From DASYKT01 sp035995185 (GTDB taxonomy: Bacteria > Acidobacteriota > Blastocatellia > Pyrinomonadales > Pyrinomonadaceae), in NCBI GenBank assembly GCA_035995185.1, contig DASYKT010000032.1, forward strand, positions 1 through 64,000: a stretch of DNA of 64,000 nucleotides, in the 5' to 3' direction. Position 1 is the stretch's first letter, and the number at the start of each line of letters is the position of its first letter. Below the pieces are notes generated by a model. It did no database searches, was not told the DNA's origin, and saw nothing but the letters and a program-made list of their open reading frames with translations. Positions 41,875 to 51,571 of the stretch are shown in pieces. A program made the translations under genes and the position numbers.

Positions 41875-42393
41875 TTAGAACGGATTGACGTCGGCGCTGG
41901 GGCCATAGATCGACGGGAGCGGAACGTCCAGCGTGCGCAGGTAGGTCGAGAGCTGCCCGCGATGATGATAATTATGATTGAGCAGGATCGAACGCCAAAG
42001 GGCGATCCGCGGCATTGCCAGAATGGTATTGCCGTCTTTGGTAAGCTTCCATTCCGCCATCACGCGCGCGTCGTCAGTAGCGGCGACAATGTCTTTCGCC
42101 CGTTTGAGACTTTCCGCAAAAGTCGCCAGTATCTCGGCGCGGTTTGCGGCTTCCGGGTCGGGCGCAAATTCCGGCACCTCAGCCGTATCGGGCTGGCCGA
42201 GTTCCGCGACGCCGCGCTGCAAAGTGGCGATGTGCATCGCCAGCTCGCCCAGCGATTTAGCTTTCGGGTGCGGACGCCAGCTTAATTTATCCTCGGGGAT
42301 AATGTCTAAAAGCCTTTTTGTGATCTCGGCTTCCTGATCCATCTCCATCAGGATCGAATCGGCGATCCTCGTCTGTCTTGTTTCTGCTTGCAT
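41875..42393 (-). CDS. DinB-family four-helix protein
   Basis: The product is 172 aa. The metal-ligand His are in LGELAMHIATLQRG and LLNHNYHHRGQLSTYL, the DinB pattern. It is the third gene of a minus-strand operon with an ArsR-type regulator (2-base gap) and an SRPBCC protein. Such trios are common, and their substrate is generally unknown. Expression is probably controlled by the operator at 43227. Confidence 0.87.
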   Translation of the reverse strand: MQAETRQTRIADSILMEMDQEAEITKRLLDIIPEDKLSWRPHPKAKSLGELAMHIATLQRGVAELGQPDTAEVPEFAPDPEAANRAEILATFAESLKRAKDIVAATDDARVMAEWKLTKDGNTILAMPRIALWRSILLNHNYHHRGQLSTYLRTLDVPLPSIYGPSADVNPF

Positions 42394-42395
42394 TT

Positions 42396-42734
42396 TTATT
42401 TACTCCTGATTTTTTTACTTGTTTCTACGTCGTCCTTAATTCGAAGCAGCGTGCTCGACCAAAGCTCGGAAAACGGGCCCATCCATCGTTCGTATATCTG
42501 CCGGATAGGCACTGCGTTGAGAGAATTGATCCGCCGCCGGCCCTCTTCACGGGTGCCGATCAGTCCGGCCATGCGGAGCGCGTCGATATGCTTCATCACG
42601 GCGTGGCGGGTCATGTCCGGAAAAGCCTCGACTATCTCAGTCGTCGTTTTAGGCCCCCGCCGCAGCAGGTCAAGGATCGTGCGGCGGGTCGGATCGGACA
42701 GGGCCTTCCAAACTTGATCGAGATCGTCTGCCAT
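42396..42734 (-). CDS. ArsR-family transcriptional regulator
   Basis: The product is 112 aa. The winged helix is clear: VWKALSDPTRRTILDLLRRG, then TTTEIVEAFPDMTRHAVMKH as recognition region and EEGRRRINSLNAVPIRQIYE as wing. No metal-binding Cys cluster is seen, so it belongs to the ArsR/SRPBCC-coupled type rather than to metal sensors. It lies between the SRPBCC and DinB genes (6- and 2-base gaps) and probably represses their operon through the palindrome at 43227-43246. Confidence 0.9.
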   Translation of the reverse strand: MADDLDQVWKALSDPTRRTILDLLRRGPKTTTEIVEAFPDMTRHAVMKHIDALRMAGLIGTREEGRRRINSLNAVPIRQIYERWMGPFSELWSSTLLRIKDDVETSKKIRSK

Positions 42735-42740
42735 GAATTC

Positions 42741-43190
42741 TTAAACGGGCGAACCTGAAGCCTTTGAGAAATCTCCCTGGATCGCGTTCAGCAATGCGGT
42801 CCACCCCTGGCTCAAACCTTCGCGATGCTGCGGATCGATCATCCCGATCGAGCGGTGCCGCAAGGTCACGCGTGTTACACCATCGGTCTCCGCCAGCTTT
42901 ACTTCCAGGTGATTGAGCGCCGGGTAGGACATAAACATCGGGCCGCTTAGTTCGAGCAGCGTCGGCGGTTTGATAACCTGAACGTGGCCCCAAAGGTGCT
43001 GGATGCCCTCGCCCCGGTCGCGAAACCAGCGCCCGCCCGCAAATTCTTCCAGTTCCATCTGCATCGACGATCCATCGGGGCCTGTGTTTCCCTTGCCCAG
43101 ACGATTCACCACGCTCTTAAAAACATCGCCTATCGAACCCTGCACATCGATGTGCTGTTCGAGATCTAAAATCATATCTTCCAATTGCAT
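42741..43190 (-). CDS. SRPBCC/AHSA1-type protein
   Basis: The product is 149 aa. The START-like fold is indicated by LEQHIDVQGSIGDVFKSVVN at the start, WGHVQVIKPPTLLELSGPMF in the middle and EGLSQGWTALLNAIQGDF at the end. These proteins bind a hydrophobic ligand in a helix-grip cavity. ATG 43190 has GGAGGTG 9 bases upstream; the frame can be extended to 43208, but that start would lie over the ribosome site. First gene of the SRPBCC-ArsR-DinB operon. Confidence 0.85.
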   Translation of the reverse strand: MQLEDMILDLEQHIDVQGSIGDVFKSVVNRLGKGNTGPDGSSMQMELEEFAGGRWFRDRGEGIQHLWGHVQVIKPPTLLELSGPMFMSYPALNHLEVKLAETDGVTRVTLRHRSIGMIDPQHREGLSQGWTALLNAIQGDFSKASGSPV

Positions 43191-43220
43191 AATTTTTTTC
43201 ACCTCCAAATGTGTAACTGA

Positions 43221-43249
43221 ATAATAACGTAACTTTTTAGTTACGTCAA
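43221..43249 (-). promoter_or_regulatory. Promoter/operator of the SRPBCC-ArsR-DinB operon
   Basis: On the minus strand, TTGACG (43249-43244) and TATTAT (43226-43221) are spaced by 17 bases. The spacer is almost filled by the palindrome ACGTAACT-TTTT-AGTTACGT (43227-43246), which also overlaps the -35 box. It is a near-ideal sigma-70 promoter with a dimer binding site between the boxes, fitting repression by the ArsR protein of the operon. Confidence 0.78.
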
Positions 43250-43353
43250 GAGGAAAATGACACGCCGGCGCAGGCGAGCGTCGACCCCGGGCTTTACGTC
43301 ATTTATGACAAAGGCTTTGCCGGCGGTCTATTCGCGCAATAATCGAGTAAAAT

Positions 43354-43941
43354 ATGCGCATGCTAAGTACAATTTTATATATTTCATGGTCCGATATTCC
43401 CTGGAATGTCATGCTGTGGCCGGAACTTACCTGGGTAGAGAAGATCGTGCGTCCGTTTTTAGTTTATCTGATCCTGCTGGTTATTTTTCGGATAGCTAAC
43501 AAGCGCGATATGGCGCAGGCCACGCTCTTTGATTTTCTTATCATTTTACTGATCTCTAATGTCGTGCAAAACGCGATGATCGGAAATGATAATTCAATAC
43601 TTGGCGCGACAGCGGGCGCTGTGACGCTGATCTTTCTGAGCGGGGCCTTTAATTTCGTAGCCGCCCGCAGCAGAAATGCGCGAGATGTTTTGGAAGGACA
43701 GCCGGTATTGTTGGTCGAGCAAGGCAAGATAAATGATGAGATGATGGAGCAGCAAAAAATTACGCGCAGCGATCTGCTGGCGGCAATCCGCAAGCAGGGC
43801 ATTATTCGAATAGCGGAAGTGGCTTATGCGGTTTTGGAAATAGACGGCAGTATCAGTGTCATTAAGACAGACGATAACAAGCAGCCGCATGATTGTCTCC
43901 CGGTTGAAATAGCGGGGCGTGAAAGTGCTGATAAGGATTGA
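43354..43941 (+). CDS. DUF421 (YetF-like) membrane protein
   Basis: The product is 195 aa. Three N-terminal membrane helices (about 28-130) include FDFLIILLISNVVQNAMIGN, the family signature. A cytosolic or periplasmic domain follows with EGQPVLLVEQGKINDEMMEQ and ITRSDLLAAIRKQGI, then AYAVLEIDGSISVIK. The function of the family is poorly known (YetF group). No operon partner is obvious. Confidence 0.88.
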   Translation: MRMLSTILYISWSDIPWNVMLWPELTWVEKIVRPFLVYLILLVIFRIANKRDMAQATLFDFLIILLISNVVQNAMIGNDNSILGATAGAVTLIFLSGAFNFVAARSRNARDVLEGQPVLLVEQGKINDEMMEQQKITRSDLLAAIRKQGIIRIAEVAYAVLEIDGSISVIKTDDNKQPHDCLPVEIAGRESADKD

Positions 43942-43995
43942 TAGAGAGACCTTTACTCCGGCGACCGGAGTAGAAACTGTGAAAGATCTGCGGTC

Positions 43996-44038
43996 AAAAA
44001 AAACGGGGATCCACGACCAAACTGATCATGGATCCCCG
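43996..44038 (-). terminator. Rho-independent terminator of the DUF305 operon
   Basis: A stem CGGGGATCCA (44004-44013) with TGGATCCCCG (44029-44038) is followed on the minus strand by a T-run (43996-44003). It lies 24 bases beyond the stop codon of the LVIVD-like gene. Confidence 0.8.
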
Positions 44039-44061
44039 CTCTGACCGTTACCGGAAGAGAA

Positions 44062-45978
44062 TTAAAGCGCCGGGTTTTTCAGGACCTCAGCCAGGGCTTG
44101 CACCCGTGCTGCGTCCGCCGCGTTTTTCGCTTCTTTAGCGCTGGGCGCCAACTTTTTCAAGTCTCCGGATTTCTTCGAACTTTCGGCTTTTTGAATGGCA
44201 TCACGCAAAGCTCCGATCCGGTCACTGGACAGCCCTTGAGAGCGCTCGAGCTGATCGAGGTAAGCTTTTGCCACCACCAGCTTGCGCGGCCACTCGATCT
44301 TCTCCTGATTCTGCACGTTGAGCTCGGCCACCCAAACCGATTTAGCGGCGTCGATCTCGTTCTGCGTCAGGAACTTACTCGGCGTCAGCTCAAAAACATC
44401 CAGCCCGCGCGCGATCTCCGAAGCATAAACGTTGCCGTTGTACCAATAGGCTGACCAGTCGCCGCCGAGTACCAGCATTTTGGGGTCGATCGGCCCGCGA
44501 TCGAAATAAGCGATCTCCATCGGGTGATCGGCGTCGGTAAAGTCCATGACCGAAATGCCGCCCTGATACCAGGCCTGGACCTTGATGTCACGGCCGGGAA
44601 CTGGAACGAGCGAACCATTGTGCGCGACACAGTTTTCGCTGTCGCCCTGAGCGGAAGGCAGCTTGTAATAGCTGGCGAAGCTGAGCTTGTTATCCTTCAG
44701 ATGGAAGATCGCATCGGCGCCCCATTTGTTAGGATCGTTCGGCCGGCAGCGCGCGCCAAGCCCGCCGCCCCACTCATCGGTAAAGACGACTTTCTTCCCA
44801 TCGTTTGAAAACGAGGCTGAGTGCCAATAGGCATAGTTGGGGTCGTTTACCGCATCAACCCGCTTGGGATTAACCGGATCCTTGATGTCCAACAGAATTC
44901 CGTTGCCTGAGCACGCGCCTGCGGCCAGCCCGATCGCCGCGTACACCGTGATGTCGTGGCACTGGTCGGTATCTTCCGGTTTCGACACGCCGGTCATCGT
45001 ATGACTGCCGCCGTTATTGAGACCATTGATGACGCCCGTGCGGGAATCCATGAACACCCGGGGCCGGGACACGATCGCGGCGGTTTGCGGCGCTGACAGC
45101 GGTACCTTGATTACGTCGATGCGAAAGAGCGCGGTGTTCGGATCTTTGTCAGGAGTATCGCCTGAGCATCCGGCCAGCTCTTCGTTCGGGCGGACAAATG
45201 ACGTTCCCGAAACGTAGATGTAAACATTGTTCTTGTCCTTGGGATCGACCACCAGGGTATGCGTATGAGATCCGCGGCAGGTTTGCATTGCCCCGACCTG
45301 TTTCGGCTTGGTAATGTCGCTGATATCAAAGATCCTTACGCCGCGGAAACGATCTTTTTGCGGTGCCGGACCATTATGTCCTTCGGTGGCCGGCTCAGCC
45401 GGAAAACCCTGGGCGCTGCAATCCAGCCTTCCATTCGGCATTTCCACCGACATGAACATCAGGTTTTTGTAGACCGATAGGTCGCCCTGCCCGCCGGGAC
45501 ACACCACCGAGGTCAACAATTTCGCCTTCGCCGGGTCGGAGATATCGTAGATGTTGACGCCGTAAAAGTTTCCTTGAAAAAGGTATTTGCCCTGGAACGC
45601 AAGGTCCGAGTTTGCAAATGCGAGTTGAGCAATAACGATCTGGGTCGGTTTTGGCATTTTCGACGTGTCGCCGATGCCGAGAAGTCCCAGGGTTTTCTGC
45701 ACCTTCGGATCGTCCGGGTTGTCGGAGCCGAGTTGAAACGCGTCAGGCTTTTTGAGAAGCACGAGATGTTTCATTCCGAAAGCCGTTTCACCGGCATCGT
45801 ATATTCCCGGCGCCAGCTTGGCGCGCGGGTCACTGGAATCTGATCCGGTCATCCCGGCAGGCAGCGGCGGCGCCGCCGGAGCAAAAGGATTTTCCTGTGC
45901 CATCGTCGCCGTGAAGGCAGCACACAAAACAAAGGAAGCAAATAGTAAACGGAAGGCAATTTGTAATTTATTCATCAT
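44062..45978 (-). CDS. Secreted LVIVD-like beta-propeller protein
   Basis: The product is 638 aa with a signal peptide (MNKLQIAFRLLFASFVLCAA). Repeated blade motifs of the form 'GVNIYDISDPAKAKLLTSV', 'GVRIFDISDITKPKQVGAM' and 'ILLDIKDPVNPKRVDAV' are LVIVD-type blades. Several His and Cys lie in conserved loops (CRGSHTHTLVVDP, TDQCHDITVYAA, YWHSASFSNDG). The C-terminal 100 residues are a charged helix. It is 7 bases from the DUF305 gene, forming a two-gene operon. A periplasmic binding or enzymatic role connected with metals is inferred. Confidence 0.75.
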   Translation of the reverse strand: MMNKLQIAFRLLFASFVLCAAFTATMAQENPFAPAAPPLPAGMTGSDSSDPRAKLAPGIYDAGETAFGMKHLVLLKKPDAFQLGSDNPDDPKVQKTLGLLGIGDTSKMPKPTQIVIAQLAFANSDLAFQGKYLFQGNFYGVNIYDISDPAKAKLLTSVVCPGGQGDLSVYKNLMFMSVEMPNGRLDCSAQGFPAEPATEGHNGPAPQKDRFRGVRIFDISDITKPKQVGAMQTCRGSHTHTLVVDPKDKNNVYIYVSGTSFVRPNEELAGCSGDTPDKDPNTALFRIDVIKVPLSAPQTAAIVSRPRVFMDSRTGVINGLNNGGSHTMTGVSKPEDTDQCHDITVYAAIGLAAGACSGNGILLDIKDPVNPKRVDAVNDPNYAYWHSASFSNDGKKVVFTDEWGGGLGARCRPNDPNKWGADAIFHLKDNKLSFASYYKLPSAQGDSENCVAHNGSLVPVPGRDIKVQAWYQGGISVMDFTDADHPMEIAYFDRGPIDPKMLVLGGDWSAYWYNGNVYASEIARGLDVFELTPSKFLTQNEIDAAKSVWVAELNVQNQEKIEWPRKLVVAKAYLDQLERSQGLSSDRIGALRDAIQKAESSKKSGDLKKLAPSAKEAKNAADAARVQALAEVLKNPAL

Positions 45979-45985
45979 TATTCCT

Positions 45986-46699
45986 CTAATGTTTTTCTTT
46001 CAGCATATTTTCCATGATCCTGATCTCAGCGCGCTGGCCGCTGTCGACATCGGTCGCAAAGTTGAACACCTCGGCATCCTGCCCGGCGCCGGCAGTATTA
46101 AACAGATCCTTTACCATCGTCAGCGCGCCGCCGTGATGCTGGATCATGCCGGTCAAAAATAAATGATCGAACTCCGCGCCCCTGGCTTTTTTCAAAGCAT
46201 CCATCTGTTTTGCGGTAAGCATTCCCGGCATGAGCATTTGATCGTGATGGCTCGACATATCCATGCCCGGCATATTCGGCATGTCAGACATGTTCGAGTG
46301 GGACATCGATGTAGATTCACCTCTCATCTCGATCCACCTGGTCATAAACATCATCTCGTCCGACTGTGATTTGCTGATGCGTTCTCCGAGCAGCGAAAGG
46401 GCCTTGTTGCCCGTGTGCGAAGCGATCAGCGCCGTCATCTCCACCGCCTGGGCGTGGTGCATGATCATGCCCTGCATGAACTCCACATCCTTTGGCGAGC
46501 GGGGCGGTAACGTGGCCCGGGTTGAGGCGGGCAAAACTTTGGTCGGCTGGCCCGGCGCGCCAGGCTGCACGATCACCGGTGAATCAGGACTTGCCTGCTG
46601 CGCGCGTGCGGGCAGAGATACGAAAAGTGTTAGAACAACAATTGCCGGAAACGCTATCTGCGATGCTTTTAGTTTGCAACTGGATCGAAACGCATACAT
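45986..46699 (-). CDS. Exported DUF305 protein, Met/His-rich
   Basis: The product is 237 aa with a signal peptide (ASQIAFPAIVVLTLFVSLPA). The DUF305 helical core is present as two similar halves: VEFMQGMIMHHAQAVEMTAL and HLFLTGMIQHHGGALTMVKD, each with M-x-x-HH. A Met/His-rich loop lies between (MSDMPNMPGMDMSSHHDQML). Proteins of this family bind copper or other soft metals outside the cytoplasm. First gene of a two-gene unit with the LVIVD-like protein. Confidence 0.87.
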   Translation of the reverse strand: MYAFRSSCKLKASQIAFPAIVVLTLFVSLPARAQQASPDSPVIVQPGAPGQPTKVLPASTRATLPPRSPKDVEFMQGMIMHHAQAVEMTALIASHTGNKALSLLGERISKSQSDEMMFMTRWIEMRGESTSMSHSNMSDMPNMPGMDMSSHHDQMLMPGMLTAKQMDALKKARGAEFDHLFLTGMIQHHGGALTMVKDLFNTAGAGQDAEVFNFATDVDSGQRAEIRIMENMLKEKH

Positions 46700-47215
46700 G
46701 GTTTCTTTAATTTTATCAAACTTTGAAAAATAACCCTATCTTAGAAACTACCCGGTAAAAACAGCACAAGTTACGAAGTCAGAACCTCAGGACGCAGTGA
46801 CCGGGTAAAAGAGCGCAGTGAAGATGAACGGCATCTAGCTGATCGGATAAGAACCCGGTCACTGCGTTCTGAGGTTACCGGGATTTCTCCCCTTTATACT
46901 CAAATGACAGTTTTCTTGTAATCCCCGTTAAACTGCTATATGTTGTTTTTATCTTGTGCAAAAAGGCCCGGACGATAGTTTGGTTGATCCAGGTCGTTTT
47001 TGCGATTTTCGTTTTTTATTTCTCTAACTCAAGTTTCCGATTGGTAAAGAAGCGTTACTTCCACTAACCGCCAACTTCCGTTAGTCCCACTCTTTCAGAG
47101 AAGAAAGATAATGAGATCATTTTCGGTGCCGGAGCAGATATGCGCCGCGCTGCCGAGCATTTAAGCGGGGCGTTTTACGCCTGAGCTGTAACCGGAAATG
47201 ATCAGAGGAAAACTT
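46700..47215. other. Intergenic region with composite REP
   Basis: About 515 bases between the divergent DUF305 and secreted-protein genes. It contains the REP element at 46778-46882. The rest is AT-rich, with no convincing promoter boxes that I can defend. A 17-codon frame at 47111 (MRSFSVPEQICAALPSI) is too short to call. Confidence 0.5.
46778..46882. repeat. Composite REP element, variant stem
   Basis: Left arm 46778-46806 and right arm from 46853 are reverse complements over 24 bases with one mismatch. The plan is that of the element at 20464 (end motif GTCAGAAC, inner CCGGGT), but the arms read TCAGGACGCAGTGA where the other has GGAGCCGTAGCGA, changed on both sides. Confidence 0.75.
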
Positions 47216-48163
47216 ATGAGAAATTCTAAAATTATCACGAAAACTACAAATCTGGCGCTTGCGGTGCTGGCTTTGTTTTTCATCTTTTTACCGGTTCACG
47301 CGCAAACCGGTCACGTCATCGGCGGCTCAAATCTGATCAGCCAGGCCCAGGCAAATCAGTTTGCCGTTTGGTTGAACGAGGGGCATGTCGCCCTGACCAA
47401 GATCTTTAGCAAGACCGCCGGAGACGGTAAAGACGCCGAGGACTTTCACGCGGCGGCAGACGCGCAAGGACGAACCGTCACATTTTTCCGTGTAGCCGGC
47501 GATATTCACTCCGGGCCATACCTTGTCGGCGGCTATAACCCGCAAAGCTGGGCATCATTTGAGGACTATCATCTGACACTAAAAGATAGCGATCGAAGGG
47601 CCTTTATTTTTAACCTGACATCGAATTTTATCCAGCGGCAAAAGCTCCGGTGGTTCATGTGTCCCGGAGACAATGATCCCGGCTTGAAGCAAACTTACAA
47701 TTTTGAGTCGTTTGGCCCGGCTTTCGGCCAGGGAGATCTCTGGGTCGAGTTCCATCTGGAGTCCGGAGTTGTGTCTAATTTCAGCTATGGAACAACTTGT
47801 CAGAACAATCATATTCTGAACGTCGATTATCCGCTTCAAGAGAGCGTGGATTATCTTGCCTTTGAAGTTTTCAAAATTGCGCTTATCCCGACGGCGGCGC
47901 AGGTTTCCGTCAGCGGGAGAGTTTTGACGTCTTCCGGAAACGGGATAAGCAACATGAGCGTAATACTGACGGATGGGAACGGCATATCGCGCACGGCACT
48001 CACGAGCTCGCTCGGCTATTATCAGTTCGACGAAGTGCAGGCCGGGCGGTCGTACGTGGTTTCGATCTCATCAAAGCGCTATTCATTTAATCCGCCGTCA
48101 CAGTTATTGAACGTCCGGGAGCAACTCGAAGATGTTAACTTCATTACCGATAGCCAGCGATAA
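47216..48163 (+). CDS. Secreted protein with C-terminal carboxypeptidase-regulatory-like domain
   Basis: The product is 315 aa with a signal peptide (TTNLALAVLALFFIFLPVHA). Residues 25-225 are an unknown domain. The C-terminal 80 residues (VSVSGRVLTSSGNGISNMSV ... SSLGYYQFDEVQAGRSYVVS, ISSKRYSF) repeat the domain found at the end of the subtilase (8667) and in the protein at 56639. ATG 47216 has AGAGGA 6 bases upstream; the frame extends to 47198 without a ribosome site. The function is unknown; the domain may be used for surface attachment. Confidence 0.75.
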   Translation: MRNSKIITKTTNLALAVLALFFIFLPVHAQTGHVIGGSNLISQAQANQFAVWLNEGHVALTKIFSKTAGDGKDAEDFHAAADAQGRTVTFFRVAGDIHSGPYLVGGYNPQSWASFEDYHLTLKDSDRRAFIFNLTSNFIQRQKLRWFMCPGDNDPGLKQTYNFESFGPAFGQGDLWVEFHLESGVVSNFSYGTTCQNNHILNVDYPLQESVDYLAFEVFKIALIPTAAQVSVSGRVLTSSGNGISNMSVILTDGNGISRTALTSSLGYYQFDEVQAGRSYVVSISSKRYSFNPPSQLLNVREQLEDVNFITDSQR

Positions 48164-48468
48164 TAGCTAACAGGCTTCGTGCGTTTAGAGTGTGCTTGGT
48201 GGTTAACTCTTACTTTGCGTGTGAGCAATGAAATTAAAAGCTTAACCACGAAGCACACTAAATGCATTAAACAACAGCCGTCTGATTTTCATTTCAAAAA
48301 ATGACGCGTCAGTAGCCCACCGTAAGGGAGCGGCGCTAACGCGGCTGACACTGCAGACGACTCAAATTCAGGACACCACCAAACCGCTCAAAAATTTGAC
48401 CGGCCCTGTGTAGGGTATGATACATTTGCAGTTTATAAAAAAACGTCGGAAATTGTTGAGGTCAACAG
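48164..48468. other. Intergenic region with inverted repeat
   Basis: This stretch of about 305 bases holds an inverted-repeat element (48175-48271, GTTTAGTGTGATTCGTGG family: left arm with TGCGTTTAGAGTGTGC, right arm with GCACACTAAATGCA). It also has a GAGGT ribosome-site candidate for the TTG start at 48469. I see no gene. Confidence 0.6.
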
Positions 48469-51400
48469 TTGGGTTTAGCGGTCAATATTCCAGACTCCCT
48501 GTCTGCTCTGTCATCCTATATTTTCAGGGCGCTGATATTTTTTGTTTTGGCCCTGGATATTTGCGGGCAATATCGCCTCGACACCTGGACCACCGACAAC
48601 GGCCTTCCGCAAAACTCGGTAACCGGATCGACGCAGACACCGGATGGATATTTGTGGTTCACCACAAATGACGGTTTGGTCCGTTTTGATGGAAACCGCT
48701 TCAAGATATTTAACAAGAGCAATACCCCGCAGATCACCACCAATCGTTTGAGCGCCGCCTACGCGGATAAAAGCGGAAAATTGTGGTTTCAGGCGGAAGA
48801 CGGCTCGGTCTTGTATTACGAAAAAGGTGTTTTTACCGTCGCCGCTAAACCCGGCGAACTTGCGCCCGGCCCGCGTTCGCCCTTTTTTGATGACCCGGCA
48901 GGCACCGTCATCGTCAATATCAACTACCATCCCTACCGGCTTCAAAACGAAAAATTCGTGCCGCTGACCGTCGATAATTTACCGGCGGACAGCCCGCTTA
49001 TTCTGACCGACCGCGACGGCGGCCTGTGGTTTCGCGGAAACGATAATATTTATTTATTTAAGAACGGGGAGCTTAAAACTTTTTCCCTGAAGGGCTTTTT
49101 GCACGGCAAAGATTATCAGGTTGCTTATGAAGATAGCCAGGGAAGTTTTTGGGTAGGATTTTTTGAGACGCTCGGCGGCAAGCAATCGCTGCTGCGGCTT
49201 AAAGACGATCGCTTCCGGGAAGTGCGCCTTCCGGAACAGCCCGTCAATCACTTTAGGGAAGACGCGGATGGAAATTTGTGGCTTTCGCTCTACACCAAAG
49301 GAATTTACCGGATAGACCGGGCGGCGGCCGTCGCCGACGAATTGCCTGCCGACGCCCTAAAGCCGGTCATCGACATTGACGGTATTTCGACGAATTCGAG
49401 CGGCCATCTGAATTTCGACCGCGAAGGCGGGTTGTGGGTAGGAACCGAGAAGGGTTTGAGCCGGATCTCCACACAGGTGATCAAGATCTTCTCTCGCAAA
49501 GACGGATTGCGCGAAGATAATGTTTATCCGATCTTCAGCGATAAAGAGGGCAGCGTGTGGGCGGGGATCTGGCCTAATAATTTAGTTAAATACCAAAACG
49601 GAAAATTCACGACCTGGGTCAGTGACGAATCGGTTTTTGTCACATCCTTGTTTGAAGACTCGAGCGACCGCTTTTGGTTCGGCACCATAGGCAATTTATA
49701 TTTTCTGCAGAACGCGAAACCGGTCGAATTTACCGGGCAGGCGGGATTTCCGAAAGAGACCGAATTTTCCGTGATCACACAGACCGGCGACGGTGCTTTG
49801 TGGTTCGGCACTAGCCGCGGATTGGGCCGTTATACGGAAGGCCGGGCGATGATTTATCGTACCGGGGATGGGCTGCCCGATGATTACGTCGTGGCGCTGC
49901 TCCCGGCCAGGGACGGCAAACTCTGGATCGGCACGCGCGGCGGACTGGCTTCATTTGAAAATGGAGTTTTCAGATCTTTTACTGTTGCCGACGGCCTGGC
50001 CAGTAATTCTATTCGCAGCCTTTACGAAGATGCGGATGGCGTTTTATGGATCGGCAGTTACGATGGCGGACTGACACGCCTGAAAGACGGAAAGTTCACT
50101 GTTTATACGATGCGCGACGGCCTTTCGAGCAACGGCGTTTTCTGTATTCTCGAAGATAGCGCCCGGGTGGCTCTGGATAAATTCGAACCAGGGAATTTAT
50201 CGCGTCAGCCGCCGCGAACTTAACGACTTTGCGGACGGAAAAATAAAGTCGCTCAATTCGATCTCTTACAACAAAAAAGACGGGTTACTAAATGTAGAAG
50301 GCAACGGCGGACGCCAGCCTGCCGCGACCAAAAGTGCGGACGGACGACTCTGGTTTCCCACCGCCGAAGGCATCGCCGTGATCGATCCTGAAACCGTCTC
50401 TATCAATAAAATACCGCCGCCGGTTTTGATCGAAGAAGTGCTGATCGACCGCGTTTCGGTCGCTAACGATGAACTGCAGCCGGCGATCGCCCACCGGTCC
50501 GAGATCACGCTTGCGCCGGGCCAGAACAATCTCGAAATAAATTACACGGCGCTTAGTTTTGTTAATTCGGAGCAATTGAAATTCAAATATAAGCTGGAAG
50601 ATCTGGACGCGGACTGGAACGAGGTCGGAACACGGCGGACGGCTTATTATTCGTATCTGCCGCCCGGGGAATACGTTTTTCGGGTCATCGCGGCAAACCG
50701 CGACGGCGTCTGGAATGAAGAGGGCGCAAGCGTGAAAGTCAGAGTTAACCCGCCGTTTTACCGGACATGGTGGTTTTTGCTGCTTTTATTCTTAACTGTA
50801 ATTATCTTAATAGCGTTCGTTTATTATCTGCGCGTCCGGCAATTGAAATTGAAAGCCGCGCAGCATGAAGAATTCTCGCGGCAATTGATAGCTTCGCAGG
50901 AACTGGAGCGAGGCCGGATCGCTGCCGAAATGCACGACGGCCTGGGCCAAAGTCTCGCTATCATAAAAAACCGGGCGATGATCAGCTTGTCAAAACCATA
51001 CGACCAACACGAGACGCTGGAACAATTAAAGGAGATCGCGGAAGCCTCCACCGAAGCGATAGATGAGGTACACGAGATCATCTACGATCTGCGGCCCATT
51101 CATCTCGACCGTTTGGGGCTCACGGGCGCCATCGAAGACATGGCTGAAAGAATTGCGGAGATCAACGATCTGAAACTGTCAAAAGATGTCGCCGACATCG
51201 ACAACGTTTTTTCAAAGCAATCCGAAAACAGCGTGTATCGTATCGTGCAGGAAAGCTTGAATAACGTGGTCAAACATTCAAAGGCGACCGCGATCGAATT
51301 GACGGTCAAACAGGAACGGGCAGGGGTCAGGATCGTCGTCAAGGACAACGGTGAAGGCTTTGAACCGGATCAAGTAAAAGGAAGCCGCAGGAAAGGCGGT

Positions 51401-51523
51401 TTCGGGCTGATCGGAATGAGCGAGCGCGCGAAGCTGCTGGGCGGGCAGACCATCATTGAATCGGCGAAAGGCGCGGGAACTAAGGTGTCCATCATATTGC
51501 CGACCGGACGGCCAAAGGATTAA
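48469..51523 (+). pseudogene. Propeller-type sensor histidine kinase, frameshifted
   Basis: One gene is split by a one-base frameshift near 50161-50168 (GCCCGGG). Upstream frame: signal segment and two-component propeller blades (GYLWFTTNDGLVRFDGN, GALWFGTSRGLGRYTEG, GVLWIGSYDGGLTRLKD). If one base is removed, WLWINSNQGIYRVSRRELND continues directly into the second frame to 51523. The second part has a Y_Y_Y domain (KFKYKLEDLDADWNEVG), a membrane helix, the HisKA_3 box (RIAAEMHDGLGQSLAI) and the ATPase domain (KDNGEGFEPD). The corrected protein would be 1017 aa, normal for this class. Either a real mutation or a sequence error; the response regulator at 51751 is its natural partner. Confidence 0.85.
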
Positions 51524-51571
51524 AATTTTAGGTGGCTTTGTCATCTAAATTCCGGTCAAGATCTTCTTTTT

